A program made the position numbers and the translations under genes. 47,638 nt of DNA from IMG/VR virus record IMGVR_UViG_3300049043_000184, positions 1-47,638 of that record; one strand, written 5' to 3'. Under the pieces are notes generated by a model. That model worked only from the letters and a program-made list of their open reading frames with translations. It was not told where the DNA came from and ran no database searches. Shown in pieces: positions 22,957 to 30,587 of the stretch (position 1 is the first letter of the stretch; every line of letters begins with the position of its first letter). Source of the DNA: a virus.

Positions 22957-23307
22957 ATGTCAAACCCAATGAATTCCATCGACGAGTGGCAAAAATGGTA
23001 CAAGCAAAACAAAGTTGTTGCTGAGCTAGACGAACCAATGGTAACTAAATCTTCTCGTGAAAAACTGCACGACACAACCAATACCAAAACTTCTTTGGCA
23101 GACATGGTTTGTGAGGTGGCAATGCAAAAAGCAACGGGATATTTTGGAGATACTTTGGCTGAATTTTCCAGTGACCTTAGTGCTCAACAACTATTTCAAG
23201 CTTTGCTAAACGCTGCTCACGACAACTATGAAGCCATAAAAAAAGAACACGATCACGCTAAAGAATTTCTTAACCTGTTAACTTCTAAAAACAATGAAGA
23301 GAACTAA
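22957..23307 (+). CDS. hypothetical helical protein, 116 aa
   Basis: Starts MSNPMNSIDEWQKWYKQ; helical, with KEHDHAKEFLNLLTSK near the end. An upstream GTG at 22930 is possible, but this ATG has better spacing. Overlaps the next ATG by 14 bases. Unrecognised. Confidence 0.6.
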   Translation: MSNPMNSIDEWQKWYKQNKVVAELDEPMVTKSSREKLHDTTNTKTSLADMVCEVAMQKATGYFGDTLAEFSSDLSAQQLFQALLNAAHDNYEAIKKEHDHAKEFLNLLTSKNNEEN

Positions 23308-23577
23308 GCCCTATCCTGTTTGGGTTTGTAATGATTGCGGGAGTTAAGTCACGGTTCTTGGTACCAGGGGGGATCGTACTCTGGCCCCAAGAACCACTGT
23401 TCAACCTGTCATTACGATAGTTGTGACGTATGCGGAAAGAACGATGTGGTTGTAACAGAGCCAAGGGATTATGGTCACTTGGTTGCTGGCTGGAACACTC
23501 GTAATCAAGACGAGGCGCCAAGGCTAAATAAAACAGTGGCATCCGTACCACCCGTTTCTGATACAAAAATTGGTTGA
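23294..23577 (+). CDS. small zinc-binding protein, one frameshift
   Basis: MKRTKPYPVWVCNDCG, then a frame break at GGGAGTTAAG (one G lost), then ELSHGSWYQGGSYSG, CSTCHYDSCDVCG and VVVTEPRDYGHL. Three Cys pairs suggest one or two zinc ribbons. Proteins with this WVCNDCG...DYGHL layout occur in many cyanophages. Its end overlaps the convergent gene by 73 bases, so the true C-terminus may be earlier. Confidence 0.6.
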
Positions 23578-23845
23578 ACGTATTTAACCGGATGGTTGGC
23601 TACGTTAAAGTGGCTGGTGCCGTTGGTTGTAATGGTGTTGTTTGCAATAATTTTTGACCAGTTGGTGCCATCGATAGAGCCGTTTAAGAGCAACAACAAC
23701 GTTGGTATTGATGCCAGCGACCGTAGCAAAAAGAGTGTAGTTGTGTGTTGCTAAGTCTGGATAAAGCTGAACCAGTGTGCTGTCTCCTGATGCAGGGTGC
23801 ACTTAAGGTTGCATACGTAATAAAAAGATTGTTATTTGCTGCCAT
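23505..23845 (-). CDS. putative small structural protein, about 112 aa, two frameshifts
   Basis: Minus-strand reading MAANNNLFITYATLSAPASG, then LATHNYTLFATVAGINTNVV, then LNGSIDGTNWSKI and VKYVQPIFVSETGGTDATV. The frame breaks at a CCC run near 23799 and an AAA run near 23687, each off by one base. The repeated beta strands and the GSIDGTNW motif are typical of small virion or decoration proteins. The split makes it easy to miss. Confidence 0.6.
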
Positions 23846-23908
23846 GGTTTTAGTCTTTATTTTTTATTTTAAAACACACTATTAAACGTAGTAAACTAAA
23901 ATAAAAGA
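23846..23908. promoter_or_regulatory. A/T-rich divergent promoter region
   Basis: Strongly A/T-rich spacer between divergent starts at 23845 (minus) and 23909 (plus), flanked by the inverted heptamers TTTTAGT (23848-23854) and ACTAAAA (23895-23901). Confidence 0.35.
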
Positions 23909-24451
23909 ATGTTAAAGACTATGTATACTCCTGCTCCTCCGGTAGCCCAACAGCCACAGCCTGTACAAACTCAGGCTGCTCCTCAGCCCCAGGACAAGCC
24001 CAAGGCCCCTGGTAAATCAAAGAATGGTGATGTCGGGGCCTTCATTCAGCAGTGCATTTCCCTTACCGCTTACCTCAAGGAACTTGAGACACAATCCCAT
24101 CTCATTCACCTGAACTACTGAGGGGTCGAACTTCCTCGGGGTGCATGGGTTCCTTGAGGACCAATACGAAGCTCATCTCGAACAGTTTGATACGTTAGCT
24201 GAGTTCATCCGCTCCATGGACTATCTGATCTGCCGATGTGTGCCCGTGGGCTGGCGGATTCAGGCCCTGGTATTCAACACGTTACCAGCTACAAGGGAAC
24301 AGAACAACTCGCTGTGTATTACAAAAACTTGGAAGAGCTGGGCATGAAAGCCAAGAAGCTTGAACCCGTTGCACAAAAGGTCGGTGCTATTGATATTGCT
24401 AATTATCTTGCTGACCTTGTTGGTCAAGCTTTAAAGCTGCTTGGTTTGTAA
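23909..24451 (+). CDS. Dps-like ferritin, frame interrupted
   Basis: After a Pro/Gln-rich N-terminal tail (residues 8-40) comes AYLKELETQSHLIHLNY, then in shifted frame EGSNFLGVHGFLEDQYEAH, then EQFDTLAEFIRSMDYL, then GIQHVTSYKGTEQLA and a final helix. The H-x-N-Y, VHxFL, FD and AEFI positions correspond to the inter-subunit ferroxidase ligands of Dps (two His, Asp, Glu). Breaks occur near 24118 (one extra base) and 24228 (one missing). Dps stores iron, removes peroxide and shields DNA; a phage copy could protect against oxidative stress under high light. Confidence 0.65.
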
Positions 24452-24487
24452 AAGCTACTTTAAGGAATAATTAATCAAACCAGGTAA

Positions 24488-24754
24488 TTAAAACACGGTG
24501 CGTTTGTTTTTGATCGGTTCTTGAAGACTGTGTTCAACTCGATGACAGTTTGCACACAACACGGAGCACTTCTTGATCTCTGCTTCAATTTTGCTCCAAG
24601 CAAATTTACTACTGACAAGGGAAGCCACTGTCTGTTCTTTGTCGCGTAAATGGTGGAATTCAAGAACACGATAATCATTGTTACCGCACTTCTCGCAACA
24701 CAAGCTACGTTTGTAATCCAAGAATCTGCGCTTTGTTGGGTGCAAAGTAAACAA
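24488..24754 (-). CDS. HNH endonuclease, 88 aa
   Basis: CCEKCG and CSVLCANCHR provide two zinc-binding Cys pairs. LEFHHL carries the first catalytic His and CHRVEHS the last one, a standard compact HNH fold of the homing endonuclease type. It lies on the minus strand between the dps-like gene and tRNA-Thr, a usual place for a mobile endonuclease. The start is uncertain: MFTLHPTKRR is the first in-frame ATG. Confidence 0.75.
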   Translation of the reverse strand: MFTLHPTKRRFLDYKRSLCCEKCGNNDYRVLEFHHLRDKEQTVASLVSSKFAWSKIEAEIKKCSVLCANCHRVEHSLQEPIKNKRTVF

Positions 24755-24786
24755 AAACTGCTTTGCGTAATATAGCTGTTAATTTA

Positions 24787-24858
24787 AGCTGGATAACAGA
24801 TTTGAACTGTTGACCTGAAATTTACAAAATTCCTGCTCTACCACTGAGCTAATCCAGC
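24787..24858 (-). tRNA. tRNA-Thr(UGU)
   Basis: Full cloverleaf on the minus strand: acceptor GCTGGAT/ATCCAGC (7 bp, perfect), D arm GCTC/GAGC, anticodon loop TTTGTAA giving UGU, T arm AACAG/CTGTT with loop TTCAAAT, discriminator T, no encoded CCA. 72 bases. Confidence 0.9.
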
Positions 24859-24884
24859 GAGTAGGGCGAGAGTATCTGCCTACG

Positions 24885-25013
24885 ATTAGCGACTAGGCGA
24901 CTTATGCTGAAGCAAGTTTCGCTAATTTACGATGCAGCTTAGGGGACTCTTCATTTAATACAACGTGCCTTGTTGTACCCCTTGGCTTCCTTCCGGGCTA
25001 TCTGCCTGAAGAG
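24885..25013 (-). ncRNA. Possible structured RNA or processing region
   Basis: Gene-free stretch with two long-range helices, ATTAGCGA/TCGCTAAT (24885-24892 and 24919-24926) and CTCTTCA/TGAAGAG (24947-24953 and 25007-25013). The latter encloses the hairpin ACAAC/GTTGT. It lies between tRNA-Thr and the minus-strand gene ending at 25026. No known RNA family is recognised. Confidence 0.35.
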
Positions 25014-25025
25014 TAACCAAATAAA

Positions 25026-25698
25026 TTATACAGTTTCAGTTGGCGTCTTCCAGAAATAATCATCTGTGTCGCCAAGCCTGCCCCACTTGTGGGATGCTTC
25101 AACATCAAAGTAACGCGTTGACACCTTGAAGTCTGGGGTTTTGAGGTTGTGATTGGTCAGTGATGGGTCGCACATGCGACAACGATTATTGGGATAAGCG
25201 CCAATTTGACCGTTGTCCAAAGCAACGATGTTATGAGATTTGTGTTCATCAGGAAATTCTGCAAAATAAAAGTCGGGTTCATTCCGGTGTGCATGATAGT
25301 TGTCAATCGTAAATAAGTACGTGCCGCCGATTACACCAGAGCTTCTTGTCATGACTTCAAAACGCATATTGAAGATCAGGTTCTTTTCGATCACAGTCAG
25401 GCCGTGGTCGAATCCGTTCCAGAACTGGAGGTCTGTCAGTTCCAGATCAGGTGTGGGCGGTTGAGGCTTATTGGGATTATCTGAGTCCCATGATAGGAAT
25501 GCGCTGATCGGCAGCTTGTCAGTACAACGCCCCGTACTCAGTAAGGTACGTTTCAAAATACAGAGCACGGCCCGTAAGTGATTTGCAGGTCACCCAATAG
25601 CCGGGTGTGTATTCGCCATGGCCATCGCGTAGGTCACGCAAGTATTCACGTCTGACCCAAACCCTGACGGGTGGTACGTTGGCAACAAGTGTCGTCAC
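25026..25698 (-). CDS. conserved hypothetical phage protein, about 224 aa, one frameshift
   Basis: GTG start at 25698 (MTTLVANVPPVRVWVRRE), continuing GEYTPGYWVTCKSLTGRALY. Near 25541 one extra base separates YLTEYGALY from DKLPISAFLSWDSDN. The rest has TYLFTIDNYHAH, NNRCRMCDPSL and HKWGRLGDTDDYFW. The Tyr/Trp content and a short Cys pair suggest a virion-associated or enzyme-like beta protein, but no family can be assigned. A minus-strand terminator abuts the start. Confidence 0.55.
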
Positions 25699-25725
25699 AA
25701 AAAATCCCGGCTGTTATACCGGGAT
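25699..25725 (-). terminator. Rho-independent terminator, minus strand
   Basis: Stem ATCCCGG/CCGGGAT with an 8-base loop, followed on the minus strand by six T. It closes the transcript arriving from the genes above 25.8 kb. Confidence 0.75.
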
Positions 25726-25822
25726 CATAGCTTCCTTCCTTACCCTTTCGGGCTCTACGTTTGTAACGTGGAAAGGGATGCGACTATTTCCCTTAAGGCG
25801 GAATTGCCTCAGGGTTAAAATA

Positions 25823-25972
25823 TCACTTTTTCTTTTTGGCTGCAGCTTCTTTTTCTTGGCAATCATCTCTTTGAACTTGTCGCGTGCAGCAGCTTGTTTG
25901 TCGGTCCCCGCAGCTCTTGCCTTTTGCAGGGGCAGCAGCCTTCTTGGGGGGAACAGCTTTCTTTTTTTCCAT
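25823..25972 (-). CDS. Lys/Ala-rich small basic protein, 49 aa
   Basis: Starts MEKKKAVPPKKAAAPAKGK and ends EAAAKKKK. The middle reads oddly (several Cys); a pair of compensating one-base shifts would give a more uniform AAGTDKQAAARDKFKEM instead. Probably a nucleic-acid-binding, histone-like tail protein. First of three consecutive very basic small proteins. Confidence 0.5.
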   Translation of the reverse strand: MEKKKAVPPKKAAAPAKGKSCGDRQTSCCTRQVQRDDCQEKEAAAKKKK

Positions 25973-26005
25973 GATAATTAGGAATCTTTATTAAGTATAA
26001 GTGAC

Positions 26006-26212
26006 TTATTTATTTTTGTAACGTTTGGCTGCACGTGCCGCACGTCCTGCTTTTTCAGCAGCTTCTGTGTTTTTTATAAATTGTTTTCCCTGTTTGCTAC
26101 CAGCTCTTTTCTTTTGGTCTGTCTTTTCTCGCTCTTCTTTAGACAGTGCGGCCCAAGCAGACTCCGGCAAGTAACGCTTTGTATATCCCTTTTGTATAGC
26201 CTTGTCTGCCAT
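26006..26212 (-). CDS. small basic protein, 68 aa
   Basis: Starts MADKAIQKGYTKRYLPESAW, continuing LSKEEREKTDQKKRAGSK and a Lys/Ala/Arg tail. This resembles the module next to DUF5872 in large phages and algal viruses. Its ATG shares one base with the preceding stop, so it is coupled to the next entry. DNA binding is likely from its charge. Confidence 0.6.
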   Translation of the reverse strand: MADKAIQKGYTKRYLPESAWAALSKEEREKTDQKKRAGSKQGKQFIKNTEAAEKAGRAARAAKRYKNK

Positions 26213-26496
26213 TATTTATTCTCTTTATACTTCTTGGCAGCAGCTTTAGCTTTACTGCGTTTTTCATATTCATCTTTAGTCATCCACTTTTCTTTTCCCC
26301 ACTTCTCTAGATCTTTTTGTTTTTCTCCTTTGCCACCTTTGTATCCACCACCAGCGTCTTCATATTTTTGAGCAACAAGCTGAGCTTTGCGTGCACTCCA
26401 CTGGCCCGGCTTGCCGCCCTTGGACCCAGCCATTACGCTATCTTTAATCCGTTCGCGTAATTCTGGTTTTGTATATTTACTATTGTCCTGAGCCAT
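26212..26496 (-). CDS. DUF5872-like basic protein, 94 aa
   Basis: KPELRERIKDSVMAGSKGGK, then PGQWSARKAQLVAQKYEDAG and KWGKEKWMTKDEY match the DUF5872 pattern found in phages and giant viruses. Function unknown; the family is basic and may bind nucleic acid. One-base overlap with the following gene. Confidence 0.65.
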   Translation of the reverse strand: MAQDNSKYTKPELRERIKDSVMAGSKGGKPGQWSARKAQLVAQKYEDAGGGYKGGKGEKQKDLEKWGKEKWMTKDEYEKRSKAKAAAKKYKENK

Positions 26497-26510
26497 CTTA
26501 GAAACACTGA

Positions 26511-26663
26511 TTAAAATTCCTTTTCTTTTTGCTTCTTTTCTTCCAACATTTTAGCCCACCTACATGGACGCGCTAACTTTTCCCAATCCTTAGGTGGATT
26601 AGGAATTAAACTTTGCAGGTGTCGAAAGTATTCGTCGAGCCGTTCTTGTTCAGTCTTGCCCAA
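26511..26663 (-). CDS. hypothetical protein, 50 aa
   Basis: TTG-initiated frame LGKTEQERLDEYFRHLQSL, continuing IPNPPKDWEKLARPCRWAK, with a Lys/Glu-rich end. It overlaps the previous gene by 14 bases. It is protein-like in composition, but the start is uncertain. Confidence 0.5.
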   Translation of the reverse strand: MGKTEQERLDEYFRHLQSLIPNPPKDWEKLARPCRWAKMLEEKKQKEKEF

Positions 26664-26844
26664 GATTCATTGGCAAATCAGTTGGCCTACCAAAACGACG
26701 CATCACATCTTCCATTTGTTCTAAAGATTCCAGGCGCACAAGAATTTCGGTAATGCTACTGATTACTACCGGATGTTCGGTTCGTGCTGCAAATGCAAGT
26801 GCTTCGCGCAATGTGTAGGCGGCATCATTGACCGCTTGTTTCAC
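26650..26844 (-). CDS. hypothetical helical protein, 64 aa
   Basis: Starts MKQAVNDAAYTLREALAFAA; a two-helix protein with SITEILVRLESLEQMEDVM in the second helix. Overlaps its upstream neighbour by 4 bases (ATGA). Unrecognised. Confidence 0.6.
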   Translation of the reverse strand: MKQAVNDAAYTLREALAFAARTEHPVVISSITEILVRLESLEQMEDVMRRFGRPTDLPMNLGQD

Positions 26845-27008
26845 TTGATTCGATCAGGGCCATTTCCGATTCCTTCGGGTTGCGGATTAGGGGAATTGTT
26901 ACCAGCATTGTGGCGCGAAAGAAGCAAACTTTGCAATAGCTGGTTATGGTTGTCGAGGAATTGTTGACCCTCGTTCATAACCTCATAATACTGTGTCAGC
27001 TTTTCCAT
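26841..27008 (-). CDS. hypothetical protein, 55 aa
   Basis: Start at MEKLTQYYEVMNEGQQF, preferred over an upstream in-frame ATG at 27032 because of its better spacing to rmlB. Helical N-terminus, Asn/Pro-rich C-terminus. Unrecognised. Confidence 0.55.
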   Translation of the reverse strand: MEKLTQYYEVMNEGQQFLDNHNQLLQSLLLSRHNAGNNSPNPQPEGIGNGPDRIK

Positions 27009-27056
27009 GGGAAGACAATGTGGTATACCCAATACTAGCAGTTAAGTTAACCGTAA

Positions 27057-28031
27057 TTATTGCAGGTAGGTAAGAATAGTTTCTCGTAATCCATCTTCAA
27101 AGTCATAGTCTGGACGCCAACCAAGTTCTTGAATTTTGCGTGGATCAATTGCGTACCGCAAATCATTGCCGGGTCGATCTTTGACGTGGGTGATGAAATC
27201 AGAATACGGGCAATAAATGGGTTTTAATTCATCCAGGAGATTGCAAATTGTTTCTACAACTTCAAGGTTGGTTTGTTCTCCAAAGCCACCAATGCAGTAC
27301 TGCTGTCCTAGCTTGCCTTCTTCCATGACAAGCTCCAAAGCTTTGACGTGGTCCTTAACGTGAAGCCAGTCACGAATGTTCTTGCCTTCCCCGTGAATTG
27401 TGATCGGCTTGCCTGCCAATGCACGGGTAATTGTCATTGGAATTAATTTCTCTGGGTATTGGCCCGGTCCATAATTATTGCTGCAATTTGTAATGACGGC
27501 AGGAAAATTGTAGGTGTTGTGCCACGCCATTACTAGGTGATCACTGCTTGCTTTGCTGGCGGAGTACGGTGACCTCGGGTTGTAGCGAGACGTCTCTACA
27601 AAGTAAGTGTCAGTGCTGTCAGGATGCAAACTTCCGTAGACTTCATCGGTGCTGACGTGCAAGAATTTAAATGGCCAGTTGATTTCTTTGCGGCATGCTT
27701 CCAGGAGGTGGAAGGTTCCGATTACATTGCTGTAAATAAACTCACTGGGAGAAGCAATAGAATTATCAACGTGGCTTTCTGCGGCCAAGTGATAAATCTT
27801 TGTGGGTTGTTTATTTTTAAGGGTCCACTGCAATAAATCAGAATCAAGCAGGTCGCCAACCAGAAGTTCATATTGGCTACCTTCAGGATTTACGCCAGGT
27901 AACAAGGCGGCATTGCTGGCATAGCCTAGTTTGTCAAAGTTAATAACACGTGCACTACTCGTCTGCAGTAAGTGCGCAACCAGGTGGCGACCAATGAATC
28001 CGGCACCGCCGGTAACTAAAATTGTTTCCAT
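27057..28031 (-). CDS. rmlB: dTDP-glucose 4,6-dehydratase
   Basis: 324 aa, a normal length for RmlB. NAD-binding TGGAGFIG at residues 7-14, HLAAESHVDNS, the catalytic triad segment STDEVYGS plus YSASK, then NNYGPGQYPEKLIP and a C-terminal DRPGND. It converts dTDP-glucose to dTDP-4-keto-6-deoxyglucose, the common precursor of rhamnose and other deoxysugars. It is the last enzyme gene of the sugar operon and shares one base with rmlC. RmlA and RmlD are absent, so substrate or later steps must come from the host. Confidence 0.92.
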   Translation of the reverse strand: METILVTGGAGFIGRHLVAHLLQTSSARVINFDKLGYASNAALLPGVNPEGSQYELLVGDLLDSDLLQWTLKNKQPTKIYHLAAESHVDNSIASPSEFIYSNVIGTFHLLEACRKEINWPFKFLHVSTDEVYGSLHPDSTDTYFVETSRYNPRSPYSASKASSDHLVMAWHNTYNFPAVITNCSNNYGPGQYPEKLIPMTITRALAGKPITIHGEGKNIRDWLHVKDHVKALELVMEEGKLGQQYCIGGFGEQTNLEVVETICNLLDELKPIYCPYSDFITHVKDRPGNDLRYAIDPRKIQELGWRPDYDFEDGLRETILTYLQ

Positions 28032-28576
28032 TATTCAAATAACGGTGCTTCCGTAAGTCCTTTACCCTTGGAATCTTTTTCAGAAACAATGGGATTTTGT
28101 GGGACATTCCATAAGATATCAATATAGCAATCATTCCACAATAAGCTGTGTTCGTGAGAAGGCGTATAAACTTCAGTAATTTTGTAGAAGACGGTGGCGC
28201 TTTCTGATAAAGATGCGTACCCATGGGCAAACCCAGGGGGAATCCACAGGGCTTCATTGCTTTCAGCGTCCAGGTGTGCGTCTACCCACATGCCAAAAGT
28301 AGGGGATGACATTCGAATATCGACTGCCACATCTTGAATTTGACCTGACAAACAACGTACTAATTTTCCTTGGGCGTAGGGAGGGAGCTGATAGTGAAGC
28401 CCGCGAACAACGTTGGCTCTTGAGGTGACGTAACTATCTTGACGGAAGGTGTGACCATCAACTGCATCTTTGAACTGTTCTTCGTGCCAGTGCACAGTAA
28501 AGCAGCCGCGCTCATCAGGGAAGGCGTCCAGCTTGATCAACTTAACTTCTGGTATTGCAAGCGGTGTAACGTTCAT
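28031..28576 (-). CDS. rmlC: dTDP-4-dehydrorhamnose 3,5-epimerase
   Basis: 181 aa, the usual length. RGLHYQ holds the catalytic His, WIPPGFAHGYASLS is the family cupin motif, and FYKITEVYTP holds the conserved Tyr. It epimerises C3 and C5 of dTDP-4-keto-6-deoxyglucose. The start overlaps the stop of the upstream dehydrase (TGATG). Confidence 0.92.
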   Translation of the reverse strand: MNVTPLAIPEVKLIKLDAFPDERGCFTVHWHEEQFKDAVDGHTFRQDSYVTSRANVVRGLHYQLPPYAQGKLVRCLSGQIQDVAVDIRMSSPTFGMWVDAHLDAESNEALWIPPGFAHGYASLSESATVFYKITEVYTPSHEHSLLWNDCYIDILWNVPQNPIVSEKDSKGKGLTEAPLFE

Positions 28577-29795
28577 CAGTAAGCCGCCTTAAAACCCGTG
28601 ATTATTTTGTCAATATACTCAAAGTTTTCGTCTGTGAGTATTGGTGCAGTACTCATGAAAAAACACACGACTTAAAACGTCGTAACCATTTGGATAGTCC
28701 TTGGCGTCGCCCAGGTGTTTGTAGGCGGGGTGCAGTAAGAGATTGCCAGCAAAGTAATTGCGCGTTTGGATGCCGTTTGCTTCTAAATACAGTTGAAGTT
28801 CTCGTTTGAACGTCTTGTCAGAACAAACAATGGGCACACCAAACCAAGAGGTTTCGGCTGTTGGTTCTTCTTCGACAACACGCAAGTCTTTATTCAGCTT
28901 GCCAAGAAGTTGTTTGGTGCGTTCGTAGTTTTCCCTGCGCTTTGCGTGGATCTCGTTGAACTTGGTTAGTTGCACTTGCCCAATGGCGCCTTGCAAATCA
29001 ATCGGTTTTAAGTTGTAGCCAATCTGGCTAAACACATATTTGTGGTCAACTACGCCGTCGTATCCTTCCAGCCATTGGTCAAAGCGTTTACCACAACTGC
29101 CGTTGATCAACTGATTGCAGGAACCAACGCAATAACAGTCGCGTCCCCACCAAGCAAACTGACGGGCAAGATGGATAATCTCAGGTGTTTTGGAGTGACA
29201 CCATACCGCCTTCCAAGGTGGTGATGTGGTGCGCTGGATAGAACGATGACGAGGCGGCAACGGCGTGCTCAGTTAAATATTCACCTTTCCATTTGGACCC
29301 AAGGGAGTCACAGTTGTCAGCAATGTATTTTAGTGAGTGCTGTTCGCAGAGATCAAGGAGGAGGTCAAGGTCATAAGGATTGCCCAATACAGGACTACTG
29401 AAAACGGCAACTGTTTTTTCATTGATTGCTTCCTTGACTTGTTGCAGACTCCAATTCAAGTCATGCCAGGTAATGTCAACAAATCTGGGGACTAAACCAT
29501 TCTGGAGAATGGGGTTGACTGTAGTGGGAAAACCGACAACGCTGACAATAATCTCGGCGCCATCCGGCCAATCAAAATACTTTTTAAGGGCGGCGACCAT
29601 TACCAGGTTTGCAGAGCTGCCACTATTCACCATCAAGGAAGAATGGAAGTTGAAACGTTTAGAAAACTGCTTTTCAAACTTGTCAACTTCTTCGCCTGCT
29701 GGGTACCAGCTTCCTTCCCTCAGTGCCTTGACTGCTGCTTCAATTTCTTGTCCGTCAAAGTACGGTCCGGAGTACATAACCTTTGACTTAAACAT
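28576..29795 (-). CDS. CDP-4-keto-6-deoxyglucose 3-dehydrase (E1, RfbH type), two frameshifts
   Basis: PLP-fold sugar dehydrase. The motif SSFYPAHHITTLEGGM has His where aminotransferases have the PLP Lys, the hallmark of C3-deoxygenating enzymes. A Cys in ADNCDSLGS plus DCYC and SCGKRF match the Cys pattern of the iron-sulphur E1 enzymes. Frame breaks at an AAAA run (about 29195, one A lost) and a T run (about 28663, one T gained); correction gives a C-terminus SRVFFMSTAPILTD and ITGFKAAY ending at the rmlC start. The reductase partner (E3) is not seen nearby. It implies a 3,6-dideoxyhexose product. Confidence 0.82.
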
Positions 29796-30584
29796 AGGTC
29801 TTGAAGTCCTTCGTCGAGTGAAATGCTTGGGATAAAGCCCAAGTCGTGAAGCTTGGTGCAGTCTAAGCTAAACCTTACAGCTTGAGGATAATCAATCGGT
29901 GTTTCAGTCAGATAAATTTCTGACGTAGATCCAAGGATTTGTTTTGCTTTGTACACGCAATCAAGGAGGCGTGTTTCAATGCCGGTGCCAACGTTGTAAA
30001 TCGTGTTGTACTCACCGTCTGTGCAGATGCGGTGAATGGCGCCGCACACATCAAAGATGTGCATGAAGTCACGGGAAACCTCACGGTCAACCATGACTTC
30101 CGCCCCAATCCTCAGCTTGTTGATTAGAAAGTGCAGAGCATTTCTTTTGTTTGAACCTGAGTCTGGACCGCCGTATACGTTGCCAACTCTGAGGATGCGC
30201 CACTTAATTCCAAAGGTGGTGCAGTATTCCATCATGAGTTTTTCGGCTGTTCGCTTGGTTACCGAATAAAAGCCGTTGGGTTCGCATACGGCAGATTCCA
30301 GGGGTTTGCGATGGTTCGGACCATAGACGAAGTGGCTGCTGATGAAATTAAAGGTGTGTGTGCCATGGGCGCGACAACGGTCCAAGCGTTCCATCAACGC
30401 AACTAAGTTGGTGTTGACGTCGACCAACGGATCTTCGCGATAAGAGAAGTTGTCGGTTGTGCTGATAAGATACAAAACGTCATCACTTTCAGGTGTCAAC
30501 TGGTTTCGTGGGATTAGCCGGGTGGGAAATATTTCGGTAGTAGCTTCCCAGGATTCCCGTGCCGCCGTAAATACTGATGGTCAT
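29720..30584 (-). CDS. NAD-dependent sugar epimerase/reductase (SDR), one frameshift
   Basis: Start MTISIYGGTGILGSYY gives the nucleotide-binding GGTGxxG. One extra A near 30525 (AAA run) breaks the frame before PTRLIPRNQLTPESDD. Then come ISSHFVYGPN, the catalytic FYSVTKR (YxxxK) and LRVGNVYGG. In 3,6-dideoxyhexose pathways the dehydrase is followed by such an SDR (abequose/paratose/tyvelose synthases), so that role is inferred. Its frame overlaps the dehydrase start by 76 bases, unusually long; an undetected frameshift near the end is possible. Confidence 0.75.
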
Positions 30585-30587
30585 GGT

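Noticed and set aside
24119-25545. Shared TACTGA motif at two frame breaks (dps-like and 25026 genes) as a recoding signal
   Set aside because: Only two cases, no common structure, and a simple one-base insertion explains both.
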